Positions 1-7,774 of a stretch of DNA of 46,721 nt are shown piece by piece; position 1 is the stretch's first letter; every line of letters begins with the position of its first letter. The DNA lies in the NCBI GenBank assembly GCA_964429235.1, contig CAYSAQ010000013.1, positions 1 through 46,721 on the forward strand, read 5' to 3'. The position numbers and the translations under genes are program-made. Source of the DNA: CAYSAQ01 sp964429235. GTDB lineage: Bacteria; Margulisbacteria; Riflemargulisbacteria; GWF2-35-9; DYQY01. The notes below the pieces were generated by a model. The model was not told the origin of the DNA and made no database searches. It saw only the letters and a program-made list of their open reading frames with translations.

Positions 1-8
1 TTATTATT

Positions 9-38
9 CCCTCTCCTGGGAGAGGGCTAGGGAGAGGG
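9..38. repeat. GC-rich hairpin / intergenic repeat-like element
   Basis: CCCTCTC at 9-15 pairs with GAGAGGG at 20-26 around a 4-base loop, and a second copy of GGGAGAGGG lies at 30-38, so two alternative hairpins are possible. No T-run follows, so it does not look like a simple plus-strand terminator. It is much richer in GC than its surroundings. The same CCCTCTCC/GGAGAGGG arms recur in the terminator at 14897-14916. It resembles the short dispersed intergenic repeats of many bacteria, but copy number cannot be tested here. The rest of 39-198 shows no convincing promoter. Confidence 0.5.
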
Positions 39-198
39 TTGGATTTCTTATGTTTAAAACCCTTAAAAGTGGGCATTCTAAAAGATATAAGATGTGAATA
101 ATATATCTAAAGTTTCTGTTTAATAAAAATAAGCGGGATTTTAGATGCATCAGCAACGATATATTAGTGATAGGTATTTTAGTATAGAGGAGTTTTGA

Positions 199-1086
199 AT
201 GACACTAGTAGATGGATCAGCAGCAAGAGTTCTAACTAATCAGCAAAAGGCTGCTAGTAATAAAAATGCTGAGAATTTAAATAATGTTAGCCTTACAATG
301 GGTGAAGGTGATAATAAGATAACTTTTAGTGTGAATGTTTCTTCCGAGGGTGGGGGAAATCCATTTTCAGGGAAATCAGAGGCAGAACAACAAACAGTTT
401 TGGCTAAGTTACTTTTCGGGAAAGATAATAAAAATGCTGAAAAGAGCATGAAATCTTTAAAAGCTAATCTTTTAAAATTAGTAATCAAATCAGTTAATAT
501 TGAAATTGATAAATATGGTAAGTTTACGATTAAAGCTACTTCAAAAGTTGATCCCAAAGAAGAAGATTATAAGAGCTTAGGTACGCTTGTTGGGCAAAAA
601 GCGCAAAATAAAGAAAATCCAAAAATGAGTGGATATGCTTTAGAGATAATGGCGGAAATAATGAATATGGCTGCTGAAGCAAGGTCAGAAGTTATCCAAA
701 TGATTATAGAAGCAATGGAGCAGAACCATATTATGTGGATGGAAATGTTAAAGCAATTAGCAGAGAAAGCCTATGAAGATGATATTGAAGAGGCAGCTTT
801 TATTAAACAGCTTATGGCAAAAGTAGACGAAGGAGACGTAGAAGGGGCAAATGCAATTGCTGCATTGCTTGAAGGTTTAGGCTCAAAAGTTATTTTACCA
901 AAGCAAATACATAATCTTGCGAATGCTATTGGAGCGATGAAGGAAAAGCGTGCTCATGATGAAGATAAGAAAACTAGTATTGATGGATCGCAAAATAATG
1001 GTGCTAATGTTTTGAGAGAAAGAGCAGTGGTAGATATCGAGGTAGTAGATCCAAATGCTCTTATTATAAATCCGGAAGGGGAATGA
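199..1086 (+). CDS. hypothetical protein, 295 aa, first gene of an unknown cluster
   Basis: I do not recognise a family. The start is supported by an AGAGGAG ribosome site a few bases upstream. There is no signal peptide or membrane segment. The first ~35 residues are polar and rich in Ser, Asn, Gln and Ala. Residues ~30-115 look beta-rich and mixed, with a second Gly/Ser-rich patch near residues 50-58. Residues ~140-255 are strongly helical, Met/Glu/Ala-rich, and include a run of amphipathic helices. The C-terminal ~45 residues are again polar and probably disordered. The gene is followed after one base by a 49-aa gene and then by another unknown protein with a similar polar N-terminus, so the three are probably co-transcribed. 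A secreted substrate or structural protein is possible, but nothing in the sequence proves it. Confidence 0.85.
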   Translation: MTLVDGSAARVLTNQQKAASNKNAENLNNVSLTMGEGDNKITFSVNVSSEGGGNPFSGKSEAEQQTVLAKLLFGKDNKNAEKSMKSLKANLLKLVIKSVNIEIDKYGKFTIKATSKVDPKEEDYKSLGTLVGQKAQNKENPKMSGYALEIMAEIMNMAAEARSEVIQMIIEAMEQNHIMWMEMLKQLAEKAYEDDIEEAAFIKQLMAKVDEGDVEGANAIAALLEGLGSKVILPKQIHNLANAIGAMKEKRAHDEDKKTSIDGSQNNGANVLRERAVVDIEVVDPNALIINPEGE

Positions 1087-1087
1087 A

Positions 1088-1237
1088 ATGTTAAAGAGTA
1101 AGTATGAGGCAAAGGATAATTGGCATCCAAAACAGTTAAAAGAAAGTCATGCAAAAAGACAATCAAAGAATTTATCAACGATTGCTGAATATAAAGAAGA
1201 CGATACATCAGTCGACATTTTAAGTTGGCTTGATTAA
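1088..1237 (+). CDS. small hypothetical protein, 49 aa
   Basis: ATG at 1088 begins one base after the stop of the 295-aa gene. It has a well-placed purine-rich ribosome site (AAGGGGA, about 1077-1083) lying inside the end of that gene. The product is very polar and charged, rich in Lys, Glu, Asp, Ser and Gln. It has no hydrophobic segment and ends in a hydrophobic/acidic tail (residues 43-49, DILSWLD). The tight spacing, good ribosome site and position between two genes of the same cluster support it as a real gene. I do not recognise a family. A chaperone or adaptor for a neighbouring protein would suit the size and charge, but that is speculation. Confidence 0.7.
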   Translation: MLKSKYEAKDNWHPKQLKESHAKRQSKNLSTIAEYKEDDTSVDILSWLD

Positions 1238-1246
1238 TAATCCGTT

Positions 1247-1272
1247 ATTGAGGACATTTCGAGAGCCTCAAT
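1247..1272 (+). other. stem-loop between small gene and 580-aa gene
   Basis: ATTGAGG at 1247-1253 pairs with CCTCAAT at 1266-1272 (7 bp, 12-base loop). There is no T-run after it, so it is not a typical intrinsic terminator. It sits between the 49-aa gene and the next start, and could modulate expression or RNA stability within the cluster. Confidence 0.35.
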
Positions 1273-1306
1273 GACCTAATTGTGAATTAATTTGAAGGGG
1301 AAGATA

Positions 1307-3049
1307 ATGGCACCAATAGGGCAAAAACCAATCATCAGCAGCCAAACAGCTGTTATACCAAAACAAAAAGAGACTGCTGAAAATGCAGGAGTAACTGGGG
1401 GTTTAACAACAGCTACTCCTATTGTTACGACTAAACAAACAGATATAGCATTTGACGATGCTACTAAAGCGGGAATCACGATGTTGCCAGCAAGAGATGT
1501 AGTAGGAGGTAGTGCTACTGAAGTGACTGATACTCCAGAGGCACAAAGTGATAAGCCAACAACAACAATAGATTCAAGATTAGGTGATTATGAAAAGATA
1601 GCATTAGCTAAACAATTAGGAGTTGATCAAAAAAGTAAGTTCTTTAGAAAATGTGAAATGACTTTATTAAGTATGGTTACGCCTCAAGGGGCAAGTAATA
1701 TATTATTAAAAAGTTCGGGAAGCCAAGAAATAGTAACTATGTTAAAAGAACATGTTAAAGATATAGGCAAATTTGGCACAAGTGATAAGGAATATAAGGC
1801 AAGCAGAATAAATCTTTTTAATAAGTTATTACTGGTTCCCTTCGCAAAAGACAATCTTATAGTTAGTGAAGCAAATATGCATATTATATCCCATACTGCT
1901 ATGGATGATATACTTGATAAAGGTGCTTCAAAAAAAGAAGATTCTGGTGCTTGGTTTCTGTACGTATTGCTAAATAATGGCAACCAAAATACGAATGGTG
2001 ATATTTCTAAGGATACTATCCAATGGACTGAAAATGGTAAAATAGAAAGTTATAATAAAGCTGAGTTTACCACTCTGGCAGATAAAGCTTTTGAGTTCTT
2101 TTCGGAAGATAAGAATTATAAGTTTAAGACAAAGGCACAAATATTAAAATCACAGAATATTACTAATGGTCCTAAAGCAAAAGTGTATTGGGGCAGAAAT
2201 AAAGAGATATTAGCTAAGTATACTGATAAAAGTTTTTCAGAACTTGATAATAAGACAGCAATAGAATTATATAATTCATTTGTTTGGGATTTGTTAGAAG
2301 CTAATGTTATAGAAACTAAAGATTTGAAAGATAAGTGGTTTAAATGGACAGATGAATCAGAGAAGTTTGAGGCTATAATGCAGAGCGCAGCTGATAAAGT
2401 AAAGGAAGATCCAACGATTAAAGAGAAAACCATAAATGAACTTTTAGATGAAGATTTCGCTGGGAAGATGCAGTTAGTTCGTAATAAGATTATAGCTGGC
2501 AAGGAAGATGAATTTAAATTAGATAGTTTTTCAGCAAGTGATGTGAGTTCTGATATATTAATAAGTAAAAATATAGCTAAGGGTTCAGCTACGGAGAATG
2601 ATTATGTTTCAAAAGCCAAAGCTAATTTGAAAAAATTACAAAAGAAGATACCAGAGAAGGACCTAACAGAGAATGAAAATATTTTTAAAAAGTTAGCTAC
2701 AGAGGGTAATAATTTACTTGAGGAGCTTTATAGTTTGAACTATGGAGAGAATAAACTTTCCGAGAATGGGTTTTATACAAATACCCTTGGTGATTCACAA
2801 GCAGATGCAGTTACTAGTGTTAAAGCTGGTTTGGCTTATTTAGAAGGTGAGATTGATGCTAGCACAAGCATTGACGATGTTATTACTGGATTACGAAAAG
2901 CAATGAATGGTCCTGTAACGAGTGAGCCTAAACAGCAAGCGGTGGGACAGGAACAACCTAGCCGGAAAGGAGTGATTGCAGATTTAAAAGCTCGGGGTAT
3001 GTCTGATGCTAAGATTCAGGAATTGTTTGCACAGATGCCTAAGTCTTAG
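1307..3049 (+). CDS. hypothetical protein, 580 aa, third gene of the unknown cluster
   Basis: The frame is open from a TTG at 1292, but that TTG lies at the edge of the ribosome site. GAAGGGGAAG at 1294-1303 sits correctly for the ATG at 1307, so I use 1307. I do not recognise a family. The first ~85 residues are low-complexity (Thr, Ala, Gln, Pro, Val) and probably disordered, with no signal peptide. The body (~90-540) is a soluble, mostly helical, Lys/Asp/Glu-rich protein without membrane segments. The last ~50 residues have a Gln/Pro-rich linker, then a short helix ending in QMPKS. Together with the 295-aa gene it forms a cluster of proteins with polar N-termini. Its stop overlaps by 4 bases the stop of the convergent coiled-coil gene. 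Confidence 0.85.
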   Translation: MAPIGQKPIISSQTAVIPKQKETAENAGVTGGLTTATPIVTTKQTDIAFDDATKAGITMLPARDVVGGSATEVTDTPEAQSDKPTTTIDSRLGDYEKIALAKQLGVDQKSKFFRKCEMTLLSMVTPQGASNILLKSSGSQEIVTMLKEHVKDIGKFGTSDKEYKASRINLFNKLLLVPFAKDNLIVSEANMHIISHTAMDDILDKGASKKEDSGAWFLYVLLNNGNQNTNGDISKDTIQWTENGKIESYNKAEFTTLADKAFEFFSEDKNYKFKTKAQILKSQNITNGPKAKVYWGRNKEILAKYTDKSFSELDNKTAIELYNSFVWDLLEANVIETKDLKDKWFKWTDESEKFEAIMQSAADKVKEDPTIKEKTINELLDEDFAGKMQLVRNKIIAGKEDEFKLDSFSASDVSSDILISKNIAKGSATENDYVSKAKANLKKLQKKIPEKDLTENENIFKKLATEGNNLLEELYSLNYGENKLSENGFYTNTLGDSQADAVTSVKAGLAYLEGEIDASTSIDDVITGLRKAMNGPVTSEPKQQAVGQEQPSRKGVIADLKARGMSDAKIQELFAQMPKS

Positions 3050-5568
3050 TTTTTACTTAAATCGTCTTTTAGTAACATACTGATTAGTTCATCTGCAGCA
3101 GTACTAGTGTTGCTATTTTTTTTAGTGATAATTGTTTCAGTAGATAACATTTTTTTTTCATCTTTTGTTTTTTGTTTTTTAAGATAGTTAATAACTTGAT
3201 GTAGACCTTTTTTGAGGTTAAGAATTTCAGAGAAAGATTCTGATTTAAGTTTTTTAATAGAACTTTCTGCTTCTGTTTTTATAGTATTTACACTAGAAAG
3301 TGTTTTTTCTAACTGACCATATATCTCTTGTTGTGTTTGAGATTGAAGCCTATTAATTTTGATAGTAGATTCTGTAAGTTCGTTCTTTTCATCTTTAAGC
3401 TGTTTTTGAAGTTGGTCTATTCTAGTAAGTGCATTCTCTAAGTGAGATTCGATAGAGTTCTCTACTAGTTCTTTAAGTTGTCTAACGGTTTCTTGTTGTG
3501 TCCTGTTATTTTCTTTTTTTAGGTTTTCCATTTCTAACGTGTGTGTGCTTTTAATAGATTCAATATTATCTAATGTGCTATCTAGGTTAGCAAATACGCC
3601 AGTTTCTAGTGTGGTTTTAATTCCTTTTACTTGCACTATTAATTTGTTGAGTATTTTTTGTTCAGTTTCTACATCTCTAGTTATTTCATGTACACGTTTT
3701 AGTGAATCACCTTTAATGTCTTCAATATATGATTTTGCTGATTCAAGCTGTCCTTGCAGTTTTATGTTTATTTCTGCTTCAAATTCTTGGTATTTGTCTT
3801 CATTGGCATTAATAAGTTGTTTTTGTGCATATTCGAAAGATTGTTTGAAGTCTTGTAGCATTCTTGCTGCTTCAGCAACTTGTTGTTCTGCTTTATTGTT
3901 TATGTCATCTTTCAGCTCAGCTAAATCACGCAGAGCTTCTTCTACCATTTGTAGTTTTTCTTCTTTAAGCTCGCTTCTAATGTTATTAATTTCTGTTGCA
4001 GTATCTTCTTTGAGTATTTTTATTGTGTTAGATGTTTCTGCTAGTTGTTTATCGCTTTCAAGTTTGCTTATTTCTAGAAGTTCATCTAGATTCTTTTGAA
4101 CTTTTTCGTAGAACATGTTTTCATGTTCGGATATGTTTGTTTTTACAAGGTTTAACTCTTCTTTGTTAGCTACTTTTATTTCCTGTACCTTTGTTAGCAA
4201 TTCATCAATACTTTGAGCATGAGCTTGCTTTGCAGAAAACTTAACATCCTCAATCGTTAAATCTTGTTCTTTCTTTAATTCTTTAAAATGTTCAGTAATA
4301 GCTCTAATATCTTCAGTCTTATCGATTTCTTCTAGCTTAGCTTGTATGCGTTGTAAGTCTTTGTATGTGTTTTTGGTCATTGTGTCTTGTTCAGCCTCAA
4401 ACCTTTCCGTTAAGTCTTTTATTTCTGATTTTGTTTTAGTGCTGAAATCTTCAAGATTATTTAATATTGTTTTGAGGGTATCGGTGCTTTCTTGCTTGGA
4501 TTGTCTTGATATAGCAGAGAGTTCAGAGGATGTTGTTTTTTTCAGTTCATCTATGTCTTTTACAAGGTTAAGTTTTAGTTCCTTAAGTTCAGTAATCATT
4601 TCTTGGCTTTGTTCTTTTGTTGACGCTTGTAGTTCTGCTATTTCTTTTGTAGTAGAGGAATTGAGTGTATTTATTTCTGTCGACATTGTTTCTCTTATGG
4701 AACGAATTTCTTCTAATGCATTATCAATACTTTCTTTAATATAGTCTTGGCTAATTTTCGTGAATTTTTTAAATTTTTCTTTGGTAGTTCCTACATCCTC
4801 AATTTCATCAATTATTTCAGTTTTAGTTGTTTCAATATCAGATAAAGCATCTTCTTTTAATTTTGTAATTGTTTGTTCAAGCGATGTAAGTTTATCTTCA
4901 GTTCTTTCTTCTATATTTGCCTCAGCATTATTTAGAGTAGCAGTGAATTTGCTGCCTTCAGTAGTTATTTCACTAATAGATTCTTTTGTTGATGTCTTAA
5001 TTTCTGATGTGATTTTATCTTTTTCAGCTTTTATTTCTGTTTTGATTTTGGTTAATTGTTCTGTAATGTTAAATTCTGAAGAATTTAGTGTTTTAGTAAA
5101 CTTGTTTCCTTCTGATGTTATCGATTTGATAGATTTAGTTGTTGTAGAGTCTATTTCTTCATAAATCTTATCTTTTTCAGCTACTATTTCTTGTTTGAAT
5201 TCAGAAAATTGTTTTGTTATTTCTTGTTCAGCTTGAACTTTCATTTTTGTAACAATTTCTTCGTAATGGTTTAGTAGATAGCTTTCTCTCTCTTTTAGCT
5301 TTCTAACACTTAATAGCTTTGCAGTTTTGAATTTTTTTAGTTTCTTTTGAAATGATAGTTTTATTTGTTTTAGCATTTTGATGTCTTTATCTAGTTGTTT
5401 TTTTATTCTTTTTGTTTTTTCAACAGTACTAAATAGCTCAAAGAAATTGTGAACAGAGATTTGCTCACCTTGTTTGGATACTATTTTGAGGTTTGGGTTT
5501 TCTAGTCGAATTGTTTGGTCGTTATCGTTAGAAGTTACTGTAATATGTTTTTTATTTTTGTTTGCCAT
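3046..5568 (-). CDS. large coiled-coil protein, 840 aa
   Basis: Start chosen at ATG 5568 because GAGGA lies about 6 bases upstream; the ATG at 5574 would sit on that site. Residues 1-50 are not coiled coil and carry a motif (residues 17-32) with key residues Q18, L22, N24, P25, I29, V30 and K32. Residues ~50-810 are almost continuous coiled coil, rich in Glu, Lys, Leu, Ile, Ser and Thr. Two tandem copies of a 51-residue unit occupy residues ~127-228. The last ~30 residues are Ser/Thr-rich and end in a short acidic/hydrophobic helix. There is no signal peptide or membrane segment, so it is probably cytoplasmic. The N-terminal motif recurs in the 1035-aa coiled-coil protein at 39129-42236. A cytoskeletal or scaffold filament is the natural guess. 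SMC-type ATPase is excluded because no Walker motifs are present. Confidence 0.88.
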   Translation of the reverse strand: MANKNKKHITVTSNDNDQTIRLENPNLKIVSKQGEQISVHNFFELFSTVEKTKRIKKQLDKDIKMLKQIKLSFQKKLKKFKTAKLLSVRKLKERESYLLNHYEEIVTKMKVQAEQEITKQFSEFKQEIVAEKDKIYEEIDSTTTKSIKSITSEGNKFTKTLNSSEFNITEQLTKIKTEIKAEKDKITSEIKTSTKESISEITTEGSKFTATLNNAEANIEERTEDKLTSLEQTITKLKEDALSDIETTKTEIIDEIEDVGTTKEKFKKFTKISQDYIKESIDNALEEIRSIRETMSTEINTLNSSTTKEIAELQASTKEQSQEMITELKELKLNLVKDIDELKKTTSSELSAISRQSKQESTDTLKTILNNLEDFSTKTKSEIKDLTERFEAEQDTMTKNTYKDLQRIQAKLEEIDKTEDIRAITEHFKELKKEQDLTIEDVKFSAKQAHAQSIDELLTKVQEIKVANKEELNLVKTNISEHENMFYEKVQKNLDELLEISKLESDKQLAETSNTIKILKEDTATEINNIRSELKEEKLQMVEEALRDLAELKDDINNKAEQQVAEAARMLQDFKQSFEYAQKQLINANEDKYQEFEAEINIKLQGQLESAKSYIEDIKGDSLKRVHEITRDVETEQKILNKLIVQVKGIKTTLETGVFANLDSTLDNIESIKSTHTLEMENLKKENNRTQQETVRQLKELVENSIESHLENALTRIDQLQKQLKDEKNELTESTIKINRLQSQTQQEIYGQLEKTLSSVNTIKTEAESSIKKLKSESFSEILNLKKGLHQVINYLKKQKTKDEKKMLSTETIITKKNSNTSTAADELISMLLKDDLSKN

Positions 5569-5606
5569 TTGCATCCTCAGAATTTAGTATGAGCGCTTAT
5601 CTATTA

Positions 5607-5636
5607 ATTATACTATATATAGTAGGGGAGAAACAA
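5607..5636 (-). promoter_or_regulatory. promoter for the 840-aa coiled-coil gene
   Basis: On the minus strand a perfect TATAAT lies at 5612-5607, with TTGTTT at 5636-5631 and an 18-base spacer. It lies about 40 bases before the start codon and after the fmt stop, so the coiled-coil gene can be transcribed separately from the fmt operon. Confidence 0.5.
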
Positions 5637-5697
5637 ACAGATTAGTTCATTGGTTATTTTATTCATTATTTCATTGTTAATGGGAAAGGTTTTTTCT

Positions 5698-6531
5698 TTA
5701 AATTAAGGGTTCGTTTGAATTGAGAAAATCGGAGTAAGAAATCGTTTTTTTCCCTTCTTTTTGTACATTGATTATTTTTAGTAGATTTTCCTCTAGTTCT
5801 ATCTCTACAAGTTTGATTCTTTGTTCATTCTGATAAGTGTAAATTCCTGGCCAAGGCATGAATGCTTGATATTTTTGGTAGATAGCAGTTGGATTATCTT
5901 TTGATAAGTCTACTTTTCCATCTTCTTTTTTGATTTTTTTAGTATGAGTTGCTTCAGAGCTGTCTTGTTTTGTGTAGCCCCAATTTTTATAACGAGGAAG
6001 ATGCTCTACAAGCAAGTCTGTGCTTATAGATTCTAGTTTTTCAAATAAACTGCCAGCAGTTTCAGTTGGGTCTATTGTGGTCGTTTTTGCAGTAATCATA
6101 TCTCCATCATCTATCCCTTTTCCAATTTTCATTAGAGTTACTCCTGAGATTTTATCTCCATTTAGCAAACAGCTTTGAATTGGAGATGGTCCGCGATATT
6201 TTGGCAATAGAGATCCATGGATATTAATGAAGTTATATTTTGATACTAGATGTTCCGGAAATATCATCCCATAGGCAATTACCAGGCAAAGAGTAGGGCT
6301 ATTGTTTGCAAGAATATTTTCTAATTCGTTGGTGTCATTTGGTTTGAATGTTGCGATGTTGTGTTTAATTGTAGCTTTTGCTACAGCAGATTCAGATACC
6401 TTGTGTCCTCGTCCTTGTTTTTTGTCTGGACCAGTAATAACACCCGCAACATTTATGCCTTTATCTAAAATTCCATCAAGGATATTTGCTGCAAACGAAG
6501 GTGTCCCTAAGAAAAATAGCTTCTCTGTCAT
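5698..6531 (-). CDS. fmt: methionyl-tRNA formyltransferase
   Basis: Transfers a formyl group from 10-formyl-tetrahydrofolate to initiator Met-tRNA. The N-terminus has the family's FLGTPSFAA start. The central NIHGSLLPKYRGPSPIQ block holds the formyltransferase catalytic Asn-His and the SLLPKYRG loop, and residues ~140-155 carry the usual GDMI region. At 277 aa it is shorter than the usual ~310. The N-terminal catalytic domain is complete, but the C-terminal OB-fold region is compact: the PWPG segment is present and then only ~50 residues follow. The start ATG overlaps the def stop by 4 bases, which is the common def-fmt pairing and indicates translational coupling. It is the last gene of the operon starting at 9048. 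Confidence 0.95.
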   Translation of the reverse strand: MTEKLFFLGTPSFAANILDGILDKGINVAGVITGPDKKQGRGHKVSESAVAKATIKHNIATFKPNDTNELENILANNSPTLCLVIAYGMIFPEHLVSKYNFINIHGSLLPKYRGPSPIQSCLLNGDKISGVTLMKIGKGIDDGDMITAKTTTIDPTETAGSLFEKLESISTDLLVEHLPRYKNWGYTKQDSSEATHTKKIKKEDGKVDLSKDNPTAIYQKYQAFMPWPGIYTYQNEQRIKLVEIELEENLLKIINVQKEGKKTISYSDFLNSNEPLI

Positions 6532-7022
6532 AGTGAATGTTCTGGCTCTACAGGGTCTATTGGCTTGATTGTTCTTGGGATAGCTTTATCTATATATAGC
6601 TCCCCATTTAAATGATCTATCTCGTGCTGGAGGGCAACTGCTGTATATCCTTCGGCTGTTATTTCTATATCGTTAAAGTTTTGATCTTTCCCTTTTATGG
6701 TTACTTTTTTAAACCTTTTTACATCACCTTCTAGACCTGGAACACTAAGACAACCTTCAGTGAATACTAATGTGCCATCTTTTTCAGTGATTTTAGGGTT
6801 AATAACAATATGAACTTCATTACGTTCGTCACTTGTATCTACTACGATTACTCTGATTAGTTCTCCAACTTGTACTGCAGCAAGACCACAGCCATTGGCC
6901 TCATACATTATTTTTATCATATCAGTGATAAGTTCTTTGATTTTTGGAGTAATAGCTTTTATTGGTTTGCTCTTTTTTTTCAGTAGAGGGTTCCCAATAG
7001 TTAAAATTTTTCTTTTTGGCAT
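6528..7022 (-). CDS. def: peptide deformylase
   Basis: Removes the N-formyl group from nascent proteins in the cytoplasm. All three family motifs are visible: GCGLAAVQVG (residues 44-53), EGCLSVPG with metal ligand Cys91, and QHEIDHLNG with His133, Glu134 and His137. The length (164 aa) is normal. It starts two bases after the rlmB stop and overlaps fmt by 4 bases, so formylation and deformylation are co-expressed. Confidence 0.97.
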   Translation of the reverse strand: MPKRKILTIGNPLLKKKSKPIKAITPKIKELITDMIKIMYEANGCGLAAVQVGELIRVIVVDTSDERNEVHIVINPKITEKDGTLVFTEGCLSVPGLEGDVKRFKKVTIKGKDQNFNDIEITAEGYTAVALQHEIDHLNGELYIDKAIPRTIKPIDPVEPEHSL

Positions 7023-7024
7023 GA

Positions 7025-7774
7025 TTAGTTACCTTTAATTTTATCTTTTACTTCTTTTATTTTAAAAATCATAATACCAGCTGAAACACTGGCATTTAAG
7101 CTGTCGATTGTGTCGCAGATAGGGATTTGTACTAGAAAATCACATTTTTCTTTTACAAGACGGCTCATCCCTTTTCCTTCATTTCCTATTACTAGCCCAA
7201 TGCCCATATCATAGTCTTGGTCAGAGTAACTAGTAGGAGCATTCATTTCTGTGCCAATTATCCAGATATTTTCTGCTTTTAGAGCATCAATCGTGGTGGC
7301 GATATTGGCTACTTTTGCAATTAATATTTGTTCTACAGCACCTGTGCTTACTTTTGATACAATCGGAGTAATGTCTGCTTGCTTTACTTTTGGAACAATT
7401 ATCCCGTGAACTCCAGCAGCTACAGATGAACGAATAATCGAGCCAAAGTTATGAGGGTCTTCAATTCCGTCTAATATTAGAATAAAAGGTTTTTCGTTTT
7501 TTGATTTGGCTAGATCTATTATATCTTCTACTTCAGAGAACTGTCGTTTTGGAATATAAGCAATAATTCCTTGATGCTTAACGTTTCTACATTTTTCAGT
7601 AAGATCTCTTTGGTCTACAAAACGATAAGGAGTCTTCGCATTGTCAGCTAATTCTATTATGTAATTAATGCGTTCATCGTGCTTAGAGTTCCTATTTATA
7701 AGAATTTGATTGATCTTGTGACCAGTAAGCAACAATTGTAAAACAGCATTTTTCCCTACAACAACATTATTCAT
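7025..7774 (-). CDS. rlmB: 23S rRNA (guanosine-2'-O)-methyltransferase, RlmB/TrmH (SPOUT) family
   Basis: SPOUT-class methyltransferase that 2'-O-methylates a guanosine in 23S rRNA. The N-terminal substrate-binding domain covers residues ~1-75, starting NNVVVGKNAV. The knot domain follows, with motif 1 (LDGIEDPHNFGSIIRSS), motif 2 (GNEGKGMSRLV) and motif 3 (IPICDTIDSLNASVSAGI). The frame is open from a GTG at 7783, but the ATG at 7774 is preferred: it has AGGGAG 8 bases upstream and overlaps the stop of the aminotransferase gene by one base (TAATG). Among SPOUT enzymes, RlmB and tRNA Gm18 TrmH are hard to separate. The N-terminal domain and length favour RlmB. Confidence 0.9.
   Translation of the reverse strand: MNNVVVGKNAVLQLLLTGHKINQILINRNSKHDERINYIIELADNAKTPYRFVDQRDLTEKCRNVKHQGIIAYIPKRQFSEVEDIIDLAKSKNEKPFILILDGIEDPHNFGSIIRSSVAAGVHGIIVPKVKQADITPIVSKVSTGAVEQILIAKVANIATTIDALKAENIWIIGTEMNAPTSYSDQDYDMGIGLVIGNEGKGMSRLVKEKCDFLVQIPICDTIDSLNASVSAGIMIFKIKEVKDKIKGN

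Noticed and set aside
3539..5164. Long plus-strand open frames opposite the 840-aa coiled-coil gene (up to 186 aa)
   Set aside because: Hydrophobic, Ser/Leu-rich antisense reading of a Glu/Lys-rich gene with no ribosome sites; typical shadow frames.
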